The notes beneath the pieces were generated by a model. It was not told where the DNA came from, searched no databases, and worked only from the letters and a program-made list of their open reading frames with translations. The position numbers and the translations under genes are program-made. A stretch of 64,000 bases of DNA from Salinicola tamaricis (GTDB lineage Bacteria > Pseudomonadota > Gammaproteobacteria > Pseudomonadales > Halomonadaceae), in NCBI RefSeq assembly GCF_003006155.1, contig NZ_CP023559.1:2666001-2730000 (forward strand), read 5' to 3'. Shown piece after piece: positions 1 to 9,476 of the stretch; the first letter of the stretch is position 1, and every line of letters starts with the position of its first letter.

Positions 1-51
1 AGGCGCGCCGAATACGAGAAGGTGGCACGCGGGATGGGCATCATCGAGTGA
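1..51 (+). CDS. C-terminal end of a TctC-type solute receptor (partial)
   Basis: Only the last 16 codons are present, read in frame 1 and ending in TGA at 49-51 (tail AEYEKVARGMGIIE). The tail is too short to identify by itself. A TctC-family periplasmic tricarboxylate-type receptor is inferred because TctA and TctB follow directly on the same strand, 57 bases downstream. In the sulfolactate transporter of Chromohalobacter the corresponding receptor is called SlcH. Confidence 0.5.
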   Translation, partial: RRAEYEKVARGMGIIE

Positions 52-107
52 GTTGAGCGGCTTTCCACGGGCCCCGGCCATGGGGCCCCTTCGGTAGGGA
101 GAAGTGC

Positions 108-1625
108 ATGGACACCCTGAGTTTCATGGCCGCTGCCTTGTCTCCGGTCAATCTGATGTTGGCGATCATCGGTGTCGCCGCCGGTATTCTCATCGGCGCG
201 CTACCCGGGTTATCGGCGACAATGGCGGTGGCGGTGCTGGTGCCGGTGACCTTCGGTATGGCGCCGGAGGCCGCGCTGATCATGCTGGGGGCGATCTATA
301 CCGGTGCCATCTACGGTGGCTCCTATGCGGCGATCCTGGTCAACACGCCGGGCACACCCTCGGCGATCGCCACCACCTTTGACGGCTATCCCATGGCCAA
401 GCGGGGCGATGGCGACTTGGCGGTCACGCTCTCCACGCTGTCATCGATGGTCGGCGGGCTGATCGGGGCGCTGGCCCTGCTGACTCTGGCGCCGCTGCTG
501 GCCCAGATCGCCCTGAAATTCGGGCCGGTGGAGTATTTCTGGCTGGCGATTTTCGGTTTGACCCTGATTTCGGCGCTCTCGGAAGGCTCGACCCTCAAGG
601 GCTTCATCGGTGCGGGGTTGGGGCTGCTGCTGTCCACGGTCGGGGTGTCGGTGATCGGCGCCGACATCCGGTATGCCTTTGGCTCGCAATTCCTGCTCGG
701 TGGGGTGGAGACCATCTCGGCGCTGATCGGGCTGTATTGCGTGCCGGTACTCATCGATCTGGTCGCGACCCCCAGCGCGCACCTGGAACCGCCCGAGAAG
801 GGGCGGGGGATTCGCTTCGCCGAAGGGCTGTCGCTGATGTGGCGCGGCAAGTTCAATAGCCTGCGTAGCGCGATCATCGGCACCGCCGTGGCGATCCTGC
901 CCGGTGCCGGCGGCTCGATTGCCAGCCTGGTCTCCTATTCGGAGGCGCGGCGTACCTCGCCACGCAGCGACAACTTCGGCAAGGGCGAGCCGGATGGCGT
1001 GATCGCCACCGAAACCGCCAACAACGCCACCGTCGGCGGCGGTTTCATTCCTACCTTCGTGCTGGGCATTCCCGGTACGCCACCCGACGCGGTGATCCTC
1101 GGCGCGCTGCTGGTCCAGGGCTTTCGCACCGGGCCGGAGATGTTCACCACCAACGTCGGCGTCACCTACACCTTCATCGGCGGGCTGTTCATCGCCACCC
1201 TGCTGATGCTGCCCATCGGTCTGCTGATCGGACGCTACGCCTTCAAGTCGATCGTCAGCATTCCCAAGGCGCTGCTGGTGCCGAGCATCGCCTTCATGAC
1301 CATCATCGGCACCTACGCGATCCGCAACAATCCCTTCGACGTGGTGGTGATGGTCATCCTGGGCGTGATCGGTTGGATGCTGTCGCGCTATGGCGTGAAG
1401 CCGTCACCGATCGTGCTGGGACTGATCCTCGGGCCGATCGCCGAGCAGGGCTTCGTCCAGGGGTATCTGATGGGCAACGCCTCCGGCTCGGTGGTCAATG
1501 CCTTCTTCGGCCGGCCGCTGTCGCTGGCGATCATTGCGATGGTCCTGCTGTCGGTACTGTTCCCGCTGTTGCGCGCCTGGCGCAGCCGTCCCCGTACTCC
1601 CAAGGAGACCGCCAATGGCCACTGA
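108..1625 (+). CDS. tctA: Tripartite tricarboxylate transporter large permease, TctA family
   Basis: This 505-residue, very hydrophobic protein has the usual TctA length and about a dozen membrane segments. The N-terminal motif GALPGLSATM (about residues 30-39) and the internal ILPGAGGSIA repeat of the same PG motif (about residue 265) are family signatures. It is the large inner-membrane subunit that works with TctB and a periplasmic TctC receptor to import carboxylates or related anions using an ion gradient. The start is preceded by AGGGAGAAG. Its stop overlaps the start of the next gene (tctB), so the two are translationally coupled. Because two hydroxyacid-type dehydrogenases follow, the substrate is probably a hydroxyacid; sulfolactate (SlcF-like) is the favoured guess. 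Confidence 0.93.
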   Translation: MDTLSFMAAALSPVNLMLAIIGVAAGILIGALPGLSATMAVAVLVPVTFGMAPEAALIMLGAIYTGAIYGGSYAAILVNTPGTPSAIATTFDGYPMAKRGDGDLAVTLSTLSSMVGGLIGALALLTLAPLLAQIALKFGPVEYFWLAIFGLTLISALSEGSTLKGFIGAGLGLLLSTVGVSVIGADIRYAFGSQFLLGGVETISALIGLYCVPVLIDLVATPSAHLEPPEKGRGIRFAEGLSLMWRGKFNSLRSAIIGTAVAILPGAGGSIASLVSYSEARRTSPRSDNFGKGEPDGVIATETANNATVGGGFIPTFVLGIPGTPPDAVILGALLVQGFRTGPEMFTTNVGVTYTFIGGLFIATLLMLPIGLLIGRYAFKSIVSIPKALLVPSIAFMTIIGTYAIRNNPFDVVVMVILGVIGWMLSRYGVKPSPIVLGLILGPIAEQGFVQGYLMGNASGSVVNAFFGRPLSLAIIAMVLLSVLFPLLRAWRSRPRTPKETANGH

Positions 1626-2097
1626 CCCCCAGACACCGACGCTAGATGCGCGCCGCTCGGATCGGTCCCTGGCGCTGGTGATGATCGTCATCGCCGCCGG
1701 GGCGATCGTGTTCAGTCGCGACATGTCGATCATGGCCAGCGTCTTTCCGCGAACCATCGCCGTGCTGTTGCTGGTGTTCAGTGTCGCGCTGCTGATCAAG
1801 AGTGTCGTCGCGCATCCCCGCCTTGCACGCCCTGAGGCCGGTAGCGTCGCCCGACGTCTCGGCCTGATCGCCGTCATGCTCATCTGGAGCCTGTCGCTCA
1901 AGTGGCTGGGTTTTCTCGTCGCCAGTGTCGCCAGTGCGGCGCTGCTGGCCGGGCTCGCCCATTACCACGCCTGGACCGCGCGACGGCTGGGTGGCTATGC
2001 GGTGGCGCTGGGGCTGATCATCGGTGGCTTCTACATCCTGTTCGCCATCGTGCTCAACGTGCCGCTGCCGGCAGGGCTCCTGTGGCGCCACTTCTAA
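1615..2097 (+). CDS. tctB: Tripartite tricarboxylate transporter small permease, TctB family
   Basis: The protein has 160 residues and four predicted membrane helices, typical of TctB. The ATG at 1615 (protein begins MATDPQTPTL) is chosen because it sits inside the end of tctA with AAGGAG just upstream; an in-frame upstream start at 1498 would overlap tctA by over 100 bases. It is the small membrane subunit that partners TctA. Sequence conservation in this family is low, so the assignment rests mainly on size, helix pattern and position directly after tctA. Confidence 0.88.
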   Translation: MATDPQTPTLDARRSDRSLALVMIVIAAGAIVFSRDMSIMASVFPRTIAVLLLVFSVALLIKSVVAHPRLARPEAGSVARRLGLIAVMLIWSLSLKWLGFLVASVASAALLAGLAHYHAWTARRLGGYAVALGLIIGGFYILFAIVLNVPLPAGLLWRHF

Positions 2098-2178
2098 CTG
2101 CCGAGCCTCGATCAAAAGAGGCGACCCCCTGCGCCCTTTCATCGCGGGGGCGTAAACGCGCACTCATGAGGAACAATA

Positions 2179-3104
2179 ATGACCGACATACTTATCAGTG
2201 AATTCATGGACGAGGCGGCCGTCGCCGATCTCGAGAAGGACTTCTCGGTGACCTTCGATGCCACGCTGGTCGACGATCGTGACCGGTTGCTGGCGTCGGG
2301 CGACGCAGTGCGTGGGCTGATCTTGCGCAAACCGCACCCGTGTCGACCGCGAACTGCTGGCGCGCTTCCCGAGCTGACGGCGGTGGGGCGGTTGGGTGTG
2401 GGGTTGGACAATATCGATCTCGAGGCCTGCCGGGAGTCCGGTATTGCTGCTGCCGGCGACCGGCGGCAATACCGTGTCGGTGGCCGAATATGTGTTGACC
2501 GGCGTCCGCATGCTACGCCGCGGTGCCTATCTGTCGACATCGCGGGTGCTGGCCGGCGAGTGGCCGAGACAGGCGTTGATGGGGCACGAGACGCAAGGGG
2601 CGATCCTGGGCCTGGTGGGCTTTGGTGTATCGCTCGGGATCTGGCCCGGCGCGCCCAGTGTCTGGGGATGGCGGTGATGGCGTTCGATCCCTTCGTGGCC
2701 GAGGATGACGCTGCCTGGCAGACGGTCGAGCGCGTCGATCGTCTGGAAACGCTGCTCTCTGCCGCGGATGCGGTCAGCCTGCACGTCCCGCTCACTGCGG
2801 GAACACGTCACCTGATCGATGCCGAGGCGCTCGGCGCGATGAAACAGGGAAGCCTGCTGATCAACACCGCACGTGGCGGCATCGTCGACGAGGCGGCCCT
2901 GGCGGGCAGCCTCCGCCAAGGCATCTGGGCGGGGCGATGCTGGACGTCTTCGAGGACGAGCCGCTTACCGAGGGCTCGGTGCTGGCTGGCGTCGAAGGGC
3001 TGATCGCCACGCCGCACATCGCCGGTGTGACTCACGAGTCCAACGAGCGGATCAGCTGGATCACCGTCGACAACGTGCGCCAGGCACTGGGAGGGAGCGT
3101 ATGA
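2179..3104 (+). pseudogene. slcC: D-2-hydroxyacid dehydrogenase, SlcC-like; reading frame broken
   Basis: Across three frames the sequence reads as one NAD-dependent 2-hydroxyacid dehydrogenase of about 308 residues. Visible landmarks are VGRLGVGLDNIDLEACRESG, the NAD-binding loop LGLVGFG followed by IARDLARRAQ, the arginine region SLLINTARGGIVDEAAL, and the late segment TPHIAGVTHESNERISW ending at 3102-3104. Frame changes are needed near 2330, 2373, 2445, 2635 and 2925. It lies between TctAB and an Ldh-family dehydrogenase with an ATGA overlap, the arrangement of (S)-sulfolactate dehydrogenase SlcC with ComC in Chromohalobacter. Family assignment is firm; the sulfolactate substrate is an inference from context. 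Five frame changes in one gene point either to a dead gene or to poor local sequence. Confidence 0.7.
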
Positions 3105-4101
3105 ATACCACGCTCTCGCTACGCGATGCCGAGGCCCTGGCGGTCGGCGCCCTCGAAGCGGTCGGCGTGCCGCGCTGGGAGGCCGAGGTCAGCGCAAGGG
3201 CGCTGATCGCCCCGAGCGCGACGGTCTGCCCTCGCACGGGTTGTCGCGGCTGCCTTTCTATCTCGCCCAGGCGCGCAGTGGCAAGATCGTCGCCGACGCC
3301 CGGGCCCGGGTCGAGGTCGCCGGTTCGGTGATTCGCGTCGACGCCGGGCACGGGCTGGCCTTTCCGGCCATCGCCCGGGGCGTCGAGCGGGCGATTCCGC
3401 TGGCCCGCGAGCTGGGGCTGGTCCGCCGTGGCGATCGGCCGCTCGCATCACTTCGGGGTCGCCGGCGAGCCGGTCGAGCGCCTGGCGCGGGCAGGCCTGG
3501 TAGCCATGGCCTTCAGCAACGCGCCCTCGGCGATGGCACCGTGGGGCGGCAAGCGTCCGCTCTACGGGACCAATCCGATCGCCTTCGCCACCCCGCGTCG
3601 CGATGCCGAGCCGTTGGTCATCGACCTGTCGTTGTCCAAGGTCGCGCGCGGCAAGGTGATGCTGGCCAAGAAGGCCGGAGAAACGATCCCCGAGGGGTGG
3701 GCACTCGACATCGAGGGCCGACCCACGACCGACCCGGAGGCGGCGATCGCCGGCAGTATGGTGCCCGCCGGCGATGCCAAGGGCGCTTCGCTGGCGCTGA
3801 TGGTGGAACTGCTCACCGCTGGGCTGACCGGCAGTCACTTCGGCTTTCAGGCCAGCTCCTTCTTCGAGCCTGAGGGCGAAGCGCCGAGCGTCGGGCATCT
3901 GATGGCGTTCGATCCGGCCCGCTTCAGTGACGGCTACTGGCGCATATCGAAGCCCTGTTCGCCGCCATGCTCGACCAGCCGGGGGTAAGGCTGCCCGGGG
4001 AGCGGCGCTATGGCTTGCGTGCCGAGCGCGACGAGTCGATCGAGCTGCCCGAGGCGGTGGTGACGGAATTGCGCGCCTACGGGCAATCCCGCGTCCCGTG
4101 A
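3101..4101 (+). pseudogene. comC: Ldh/malate-type 2-hydroxyacid dehydrogenase, ComC-like; reading frame broken
   Basis: The reconstructed protein (about 333 residues) starts MNTTLSLRDAEALAVGALEA and belongs to the Ldh family of NAD-dependent L-2-hydroxyacid dehydrogenases (malate/L-sulfolactate type). Typical segments are ERDGLPSHGLSRL, the catalytic histidine motif GRSHHFGVAGEP, APWGGKRPLYGTNPIAFATP, and AGDAKGASLALMVELL. Frame changes are needed near 3213, 3430 and 3945. The start overlaps the previous stop by four bases. In Chromohalobacter ComC plus SlcC interconvert the sulfolactate enantiomers via sulfopyruvate; here the pairing with TctABC suggests the same job. A general malate/ureidoglycolate dehydrogenase is the alternative. 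Confidence 0.7.
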
Positions 4102-4209
4102 CCGAGGTGTAGAAAGCGGGGATTCCTGTGCCTAGAGCTGCGACAACACGTTATCCTAGGGCCTCCTTATCCCTGATCCTTTCCTGACCTGTCTGCGAGA
4201 GCGTATCTC

Positions 4210-4836
4210 ATGTCCCATCCTGCTGATTCCCGTCGTTTCGCCGTGGCCTACTCATGGCGCTGGCTGGCGCTTTTATGTCTGGTGCTGGCCCTGTCGGGCT
4301 GCGGCGTCAACAACATCCCGACCCTGGACGAGAAGGTGAAGTCGGCCTGGGCCCAGGTGGAGAACCAGTACCAGCGCCGTGCGGATCTGATCCCCAATCT
4401 GGTCGAGACGGTGAAGGGCTACGCCCAGCAGGAGAAAGAGACGCTGACCGCGGTGACCGAGGCGCGCGCCAAGGCGACCTCGATCCAGGTCGATGCCGAT
4501 ACCCTCAACGACCCGCAGACGCTCAAGCGCTTCGAGCAGGCCCAGAGCCAGCTGACCGGGGCGCTGAGCCGTTTGATGGCGGTCTCCGAGCGCTACCCCC
4601 CCGAACTCAAGTCCAACCAGAACTTCCTGGCCCTGCAGTCGCAGCTGGAAGGGACCGAGAATCGCATCGCCGTGGCGCGGCGCGACTTCATCCAGGCGGT
4701 GCAGGCCTACAACACCGAGATTCGCACCTTCCCGGGCAAGATCTGGCACAGCCTGCTCTACAGCGACATGCCGATCCGCGAGACCTTCGAGGCCACCAGC
4801 CCGAATGCCGACCAGGCACCCCAGGTCAAGTTCTGA
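4210..4836 (+). CDS. lemA: LemA family lipoprotein
   Basis: The protein has 208 residues. It starts with a lipoprotein signal whose lipobox LALSGC places the acylated cysteine at about residue 31. The rest is a helical LemA domain with the characteristic stretch WAQVENQYQRRADLIPNLV and later FPGKIWHSLLYSD. LemA proteins are membrane-anchored with the helical domain outside the cytoplasm; their biochemical role is not settled. It is the first gene of a three-gene run with two TPM-domain proteins, a combination found in many proteobacteria and probably transcribed together. Confidence 0.92.
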   Translation: MSHPADSRRFAVAYSWRWLALLCLVLALSGCGVNNIPTLDEKVKSAWAQVENQYQRRADLIPNLVETVKGYAQQEKETLTAVTEARAKATSIQVDADTLNDPQTLKRFEQAQSQLTGALSRLMAVSERYPPELKSNQNFLALQSQLEGTENRIAVARRDFIQAVQAYNTEIRTFPGKIWHSLLYSDMPIRETFEATSPNADQAPQVKF

Positions 4837-4888
4837 GGTGCCGGTGGACGTTCGAGCCCGCCTTTCTCACTGCCACAGGAGCGCGCCC

Positions 4889-5662
4889 ATGCGACACGCG
4901 ATCTCGCTGACACTTGCCGTCTGGCTGGCGCTGTTCGCCGCGGTCGCGGTGGCAGCGCCGGATTTCCCCGAACTCACCGGGCGCGTGGTGGACAACGCCA
5001 AGCTGCTCGATGCCGGCACCACGAGCCAGCTCGACGCGATGCTGAAAGCGCATGAAGAGGCCACCGGCGAACAGGTGGTGGTGGTCACGCTGCCGGATCT
5101 GCAGGGCGAGACCATCGAGCAGTACGGCTATCAGCTGGGGCGCCACTGGGGCATCGGCCAGAAGGGCGAGGACAACGGCGCGCTGTTGATCGTGGCGATG
5201 GCCGAGCGCAAGGCGCGGATCGAGGTCGGCTATGGACTCGAGGGCCGGCTGACCGATGCTCAGTCCTCGCGGATCATCAACCAGGTGCTGCTGCCGGCGT
5301 TCAAGCAGGGCCAGTTCGCCGCCGGCATCGTCGACGCCAGCCGGGCGATCATCCAGACCCTGGGCGGCGACCCGGGGGCCCGCGCCAGCACGCCCAAGCC
5401 CCAGCGTGACGAATCGCACCACCTGGGCGGTGCCGGGATCTGGTTCGGGCTGCTGTTCTTCATCGTCATGCTGATCGTGCGTGGCGGCGGAGGCGGTGGC
5501 GGCGGGGGGAGTCGCCGGCGGCGTCGGCGTGGCGCCATGGGCGGCGTGCTGCTGGGCGGCGGCCTGGGTGGTGGCTTCGGCGGCGGCGGCTTTGGCGGCG
5601 GCGGTGGCTTCAGTGGTGGTGGTGGCGGGTTCGGGGGCGGTGGCGCCTCCGGTGGCTGGTAA
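4889..5662 (+). CDS. TPM-domain membrane protein with glycine-rich tail (YgcG-like)
   Basis: The start at 4889 (MRHAISLTLAVWLALFAAVA) gives a cleavable signal peptide and has CACAGGAG upstream; the longer in-frame start at 4805 overlaps lemA. Residues of about 25-150 form a TPM domain with motifs such as RVVDNAKLLDA, GEQVVVVTLPDL and RIEVGYGLEGRLTDAQ. One membrane helix follows (GLLFFIVMLIV), then an extremely glycine-rich tail interrupted by an arginine cluster (SRRRRRRGAM). The tail is low-complexity but in frame and typical of this family. Function is poorly defined; some TPM proteins are linked to membrane protein repair or phosphatase-like activity. Confidence 0.9.
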   Translation: MRHAISLTLAVWLALFAAVAVAAPDFPELTGRVVDNAKLLDAGTTSQLDAMLKAHEEATGEQVVVVTLPDLQGETIEQYGYQLGRHWGIGQKGEDNGALLIVAMAERKARIEVGYGLEGRLTDAQSSRIINQVLLPAFKQGQFAAGIVDASRAIIQTLGGDPGARASTPKPQRDESHHLGGAGIWFGLLFFIVMLIVRGGGGGGGGGSRRRRRRGAMGGVLLGGGLGGGFGGGGFGGGGGFSGGGGGFGGGGASGGW

Positions 5663-5680
5663 CGAGCGAGGCGATGGCAG

Positions 5681-6316
5681 ATGACGCTACTCAACGAACA
5701 CGAGCGGCAGCAGGTAGGCGAGGCGATCACCCGCATCGAACGCGATACCGACGCCGAGATCGTCACCGTGCTGGCGCGCCAGGCGGATGACTACACCTAT
5801 ATTCCGCTGCTGTGGGCCGGGCTGGCGGCGTTGCTGGTGCCGGGGGCCGTAGCGGTGGTGGCCAGTTGGCTGGGGCTGATCGCTGGCTTCGGCGCCTGGT
5901 CGCTGCTGCTGGTGCAGTGGGTGCTGTTCAGCCTGCTGGCGGTGGCGTTTCGCTGGCCGCCTTTGCTGACCCGGCTGATCCCACGTCGGGTACGCTTCTG
6001 GCGCGCGGCCAATCTGGCCCGGCGGCAGTTTCTGGAGCAGAACCTGCACCGTACCGAGGCCGGGACCGGCATGCTGATCTTCGTCTCGGAGGCGGAGCGC
6101 TACGTGGAGATCCTGGTCGACCACGGTATCTCTCAACGCCTCGACGACAGCGAGTGGGGGCAGATCGTCGCGCGCTTCACCGCACAGGTGCAGGGCGGGC
6201 GCACGCTCGCGGGCTTCCTCGACTGTATCGAGGCTTGCGGTGAGCGTCTCAAGGTCCACCTGCCGGCGACCCATGAGCGCAACGAGTTGCCCAACCGGCT
6301 GATCGTGCTGGAGTGA
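5681..6316 (+). CDS. Second TPM-domain membrane protein
   Basis: The protein has 211 residues and begins MTLLNEHERQQVGEAITRIE, followed by the truncated TPM-type stretch DTDAEIVTVLARQADDY. Two membrane helices lie at about residues 42-90. The C-terminal half continues the TPM fold (GTGMLIFVSEAERYVEILVD, GISQRLDDSEWGQIV). It starts 18 bases after the previous gene and completes the lemA-TPM-TPM run. A good intrinsic terminator lies 75 bases downstream. Function unknown beyond the domain. Confidence 0.88.
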   Translation: MTLLNEHERQQVGEAITRIERDTDAEIVTVLARQADDYTYIPLLWAGLAALLVPGAVAVVASWLGLIAGFGAWSLLLVQWVLFSLLAVAFRWPPLLTRLIPRRVRFWRAANLARRQFLEQNLHRTEAGTGMLIFVSEAERYVEILVDHGISQRLDDSEWGQIVARFTAQVQGGRTLAGFLDCIEACGERLKVHLPATHERNELPNRLIVLE

Positions 6317-6390
6317 GCGGGCGAGCCGCCGTTACCCGGCGCTCGCGATCCGCTCATCCATACCTCCATACATACCGGGCCTGAAACGCA

Positions 6391-6421
6391 GACGCCACCG
6401 CAAGTGCGGTGGCGTCTTTTA
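6391..6421 (+). terminator. Intrinsic terminator after the lemA/TPM run
   Basis: GACGCCACCGC, short loop, GCGGTGGCGTC, then TTTT. The 11-bp stem is perfect. It lies between the convergent TPM gene and rhlE, just beyond the rhlE stop, and could serve both strands. Confidence 0.85.
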
Positions 6422-6439
6422 TTGCGTCTAGCTAAAGGC

Positions 6440-7853
6440 TCAGCGGTTGCCGCTGGCCGCGCCGCCGTTGCCGCCGGTGCGACTACGGCCGCCCCGCGAG
6501 CGGCGACGCCGCGGTGCGGTCGACTCGTTGCCGCGGTTTTCGCTGCTACGATTGTCGTTGCCACGGTTGTCGTTGCCGCGCGGTTCGCCGTTCTGGCGCT
6601 GGTTGTTGGCACTGCGCTGACCGCCGCTGCGCTGCGGCCCGGAGCCGTTACGGTTGCCGCCCTGACGACGCGGCGGACGCGCTGGGCGACCTTCGTTCTC
6701 GTCGACCTTGGGGCCGCCGCCCGGCGTCGGCTCGAAGCCGCTCACCGTCTGGCTCTCCAGACGCTGGCTGATCAGCCGCTCGATGCCGGCCAGCTCCTTC
6801 TCGTCCAGGCTCACCAGCGAGACCGCCTGGCCGCTGGCCCCGGCGCGTCCGGTACGGCCGATGCGGTGGACGTAATCCTCCGGCACGTTGGGCAGCTCGA
6901 AGTTGACCACCTGTGGCAGCTGGTCGATATCCAGGCCGCGGGCGGCGATATCGGTCGCTACCAGCGCGCGAACATCACCGTTCTTGAAGTCGGCCAGCGC
7001 CTTGGTGCGCGCGTTCTGGCTCTTGTTGCCGTGGATCGCCGCGGCTTCGATGCCCTGGCCTTCGAGATACTTGGTCAGGCGGTTGGCGCCGTGCTTGGTA
7101 CGGGTGAAGACCAGCACCTGCTGCCACTGGTGGGTTTCGATCAGGTGCGACAGCAGCGCCGGCTTGCGGCTCTTGTCCACCGGATGCACCCACTGGGTCA
7201 CCGTGGCCGCCGCGGTATTGCGCGGGGTCACCGAGACTTCCACCGGGTCGTTGACGATGCCCTTGGCCAGGTTGCGGATCTCCTGGGAGAAGGTGGCCGA
7301 GAACAGCAGGTTCTGACGCTTCGCCGGCAGCACCTTGAGGATGCGGCGGATATCGTGGATGAAGCCCATGTCGAGCATGCGGTCGGCTTCGTCGAGCACC
7401 AGCACCTCGAGCGACTCGAACGACACTGCCTTCTGCTGGTGCAGGTCGAGCAGGCGCCCGGGGGTGGCGACAAGAATGTCCACGCCGGACTTCAGCTTGG
7501 CGATCTGCGGGTTGATCTTGACCCCGCCGAAGACCACGGCGCTGGTCAGCGGCAGGTGCTTGCCGTAGGTCTCGACGCTTTCGCCGACCTGGGCCGCCAG
7601 TTCGCGGGTCGGGGTCAGGATCAGCGCCCGCACCGGGCGGCCGTTGGGGCGCTGGGCCTCGGAAAGACGCTGCAGAATCGGCAGGGTGAAGCCGGCGGTC
7701 TTGCCGGTGCCGGTCTGTGCTGCGGCCATCACGTCACGGCCGTCGAGTACGGCAGGGATGGCCTGGGCCTGAATCGGGGAGGGGGTGTCGTAGCCTTCTT
7801 CGGCCACGGCTTTCAGCAACGGGGCGCTCACGGCCCAGTGAATCAAAAGACAT
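6440..7853 (-). CDS. rhlE: DEAD-box ATP-dependent RNA helicase RhlE
   Basis: About 470 residues with all helicase motifs in order: Q motif [10 protein letters not shown], Walker [19 protein letters not shown] in [15 protein letters not shown], and [10 protein letters not shown], followed by an arginine/glycine/asparagine-rich basic tail that binds RNA. The open frame starts at TTG 7846, but RhlE proteins begin MSFDSLGLSAPLL; ATGTCTTTTGATTCACTGGG at 7853 encodes that start in a different frame, so one extra base near 7832 probably hides the real N-terminus. RhlE unwinds structured RNA in ribosome assembly and RNA decay. Confidence 0.93.
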
Positions 7854-8180
7854 TCGGTAATCTCTAGGTCGCGGCGGATGGCGTAGCGAAGCGGCTACGC
7901 GCTGCCGGGGAAAAGCCAGTGCTGGCAGGTGCGCCGTTGAGGCGCCGATCAGATGGGTCGTCAGAGTTATCCGCTTCGCGTGACGACGGCCAGACAGGTC
8001 ATGGCGATGGCCGGCAGCTTAACGTATGTCTGCGTCCACCGCTATCCCGGTCTCGTTTCGCCGCCAACGCGGCCGTGGTGAAGCGCTACACTGGAGGGCT
8101 ACGAGAGGATCTGTCGACAAGAGGATCTGTCGGACGCGCGCCGTGCCTCGTGACGAGGAATCAAACAAGGAGAACATCAT
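7854..8180. other. Divergent intergenic region between rhlE and the GDPD gene
   Basis: 327 bases with no credible gene. It must hold the promoters of both flanking genes. A 13-base direct repeat AGAGGATCTGTCG occurs at 8104-8116 and 8120-8132. AAGGAGAA at about 8168 is the ribosome site of the gene at 8181. No clear hexamer pair was recognised. Confidence 0.4.
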
Positions 8181-9333
8181 ATGTCGATTCGCTGGAGATC
8201 CGCCCTGGCCCTGGGCGCGCTGAGCCTGAGTCTTGGGGCGAGCATGGCGCCGCTCGCCGTGGCCCAATCCGCCGCCCCGGGGGCGACGCTGTGCGCCAAG
8301 GTGCCGGTGCCCTGCAATGCGGTGATCGCGCACCGTGGCGCCTCTTATCAGGCCCCCGAGTCGACCCGGCCGGCCTATCTGCTGGCCCGCGAGCTGGGCG
8401 CGGATTACCTCGAACTCGACCTGCAGCGCACCCGCGATGGCGAGCTGGTGGCCTTCCACGACAACACCCTGGGTCGCAACACCAACGTCGCCGAGGTCTT
8501 CCCCGAGCGCGCCGATGCGCCAATCTCCGCTTTCACCCTGGCCGAGCTCAAGCAGCTCGATGCCGGCAGCTGGTTCAATGCGCGCTACCCCGAGCGAGCC
8601 CGCGACGCCTATGCCGGGCTCCAGATCCTGACCCTCGACGAGGTGATCGATATCGCCGAGGGCGGCGCCAATCATCCCGGGCTTTATATCGAAACCAAGG
8701 TGCCGGAGCAGTTCCCCGGGATCGAGCGCGATCTACGCGACAAGCTCACCGCGCGCGGCTGGCTGGGGGAGGACGCCGGCGCCTGGGCACCGGCCAGCGG
8801 TGACGCAGTCAAGGTCGCCGACGGCAAGGCGCGGGTCATCCTGCAGACCTTCTCCAAGGCCAGCCTCGCGGCGCTGGAAGAGACCATGCCCCAGGTACCG
8901 CGGGTGCTGCTGCTGTGGCTGGGTGAGGGCGGTATCGACGCGGCGCCGAGCGACCCCCAGGGCGAGCACGAGAGCGACGCCGACTACTACGCGCGCCAGC
9001 AGGTGGCCTCGCCGGCGGCTTACCAGGCGTGGCTCGATGTCGCCAAGGCATGGCGCCATCGGCGTCGGGCCCTCCACCGTGCAGCACGATCATGACGGGC
9101 CCTTCAGCAGTCAGTTCAGCTACATGGAGCTGGCGGCCGCCGTGGATGGTCAGCCTGGCGCATGACGACGGCCTGCTGGTCCACGCCTACACGTCGACGA
9201 GCCGGCGGACTTTGCCCGCTATCGCGACAACGGCGTCGATGGCTTCTTCACCAATCGCCCCGCGGCGCTGCTGGAGTTCCTCGGCCGCCCGGTGGGGGAT
9301 CAGGGGGCGATTCTGACCCGCGAAGGGTTCTAG
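8181..9333 (+). pseudogene. glpQ: Glycerophosphodiester phosphodiesterase, periplasmic; frame broken near C-terminus
   Basis: The first 290 codons encode a signal peptide (residues 1-29, ending AVAQSA) and a GDPD domain with HRGAS, YLELDLQRTRDGELVAFHD and LYIETKVPEQFPG, the metal-binding and catalytic segments of GlpQ-type enzymes that release glycerol-3-phosphate from glycerophosphodiesters. The domain then continues in other frames (frame changes near 9055, 9140 and 9195) through SLAHDDGLLVHAYT and FTNRPAALLEFLGRP to TAG at 9331-9333. The stop lies in the CTAG that begins a dispersed palindromic element. Strong RBS AAGGAGAA. Enzyme family is certain; integrity is not. Confidence 0.8.
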
Positions 9334-9476
9334 GCTTTGTACGAAAACTACCTGCGCTCGACAATACGGCGTTAAAAATCGGCTCAAAATGCTCATTTAC
9401 ATCCCGTAAACTCCGCGTTTTCGCCGATTTTTGCCTTGTCTTGCCTTCGCTCGCTGACTTTTCGTACAGAACCTAG
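9330..9476. repeat. 146-bp palindromic element, copy 1
   Basis: CTAG-bounded element with near-complementary ends (CTTTGTACGAAAA and TTTTCGTACAGAA) and a long internal imperfect hairpin from AAAAATCGGC to GCCGATTTTT. The same core recurs at 16990, 23780 and 40849. Here the arm reads TGTACGAAAA/TTTTCGTACA where copy 3 has GTCTGAAAAGT/ACTTTTCAGAC, so pairing is kept although sequence differs. Confidence 0.9.

Noticed and set aside
5470..5662. Dense GGC/GGT repeats that could be called a tandem repeat
   Set aside because: They encode the in-frame glycine-rich tail normal for TPM-domain proteins.
9330..9476. Reading the palindromic elements as a short conserved gene
   Set aside because: A conserved short peptide (LSEKSTSEGQARQKSA-type) appears in three copies on the minus strand, but it is the translation of the inverted end and core, starts without a ribosome site and runs into unrelated sequence.
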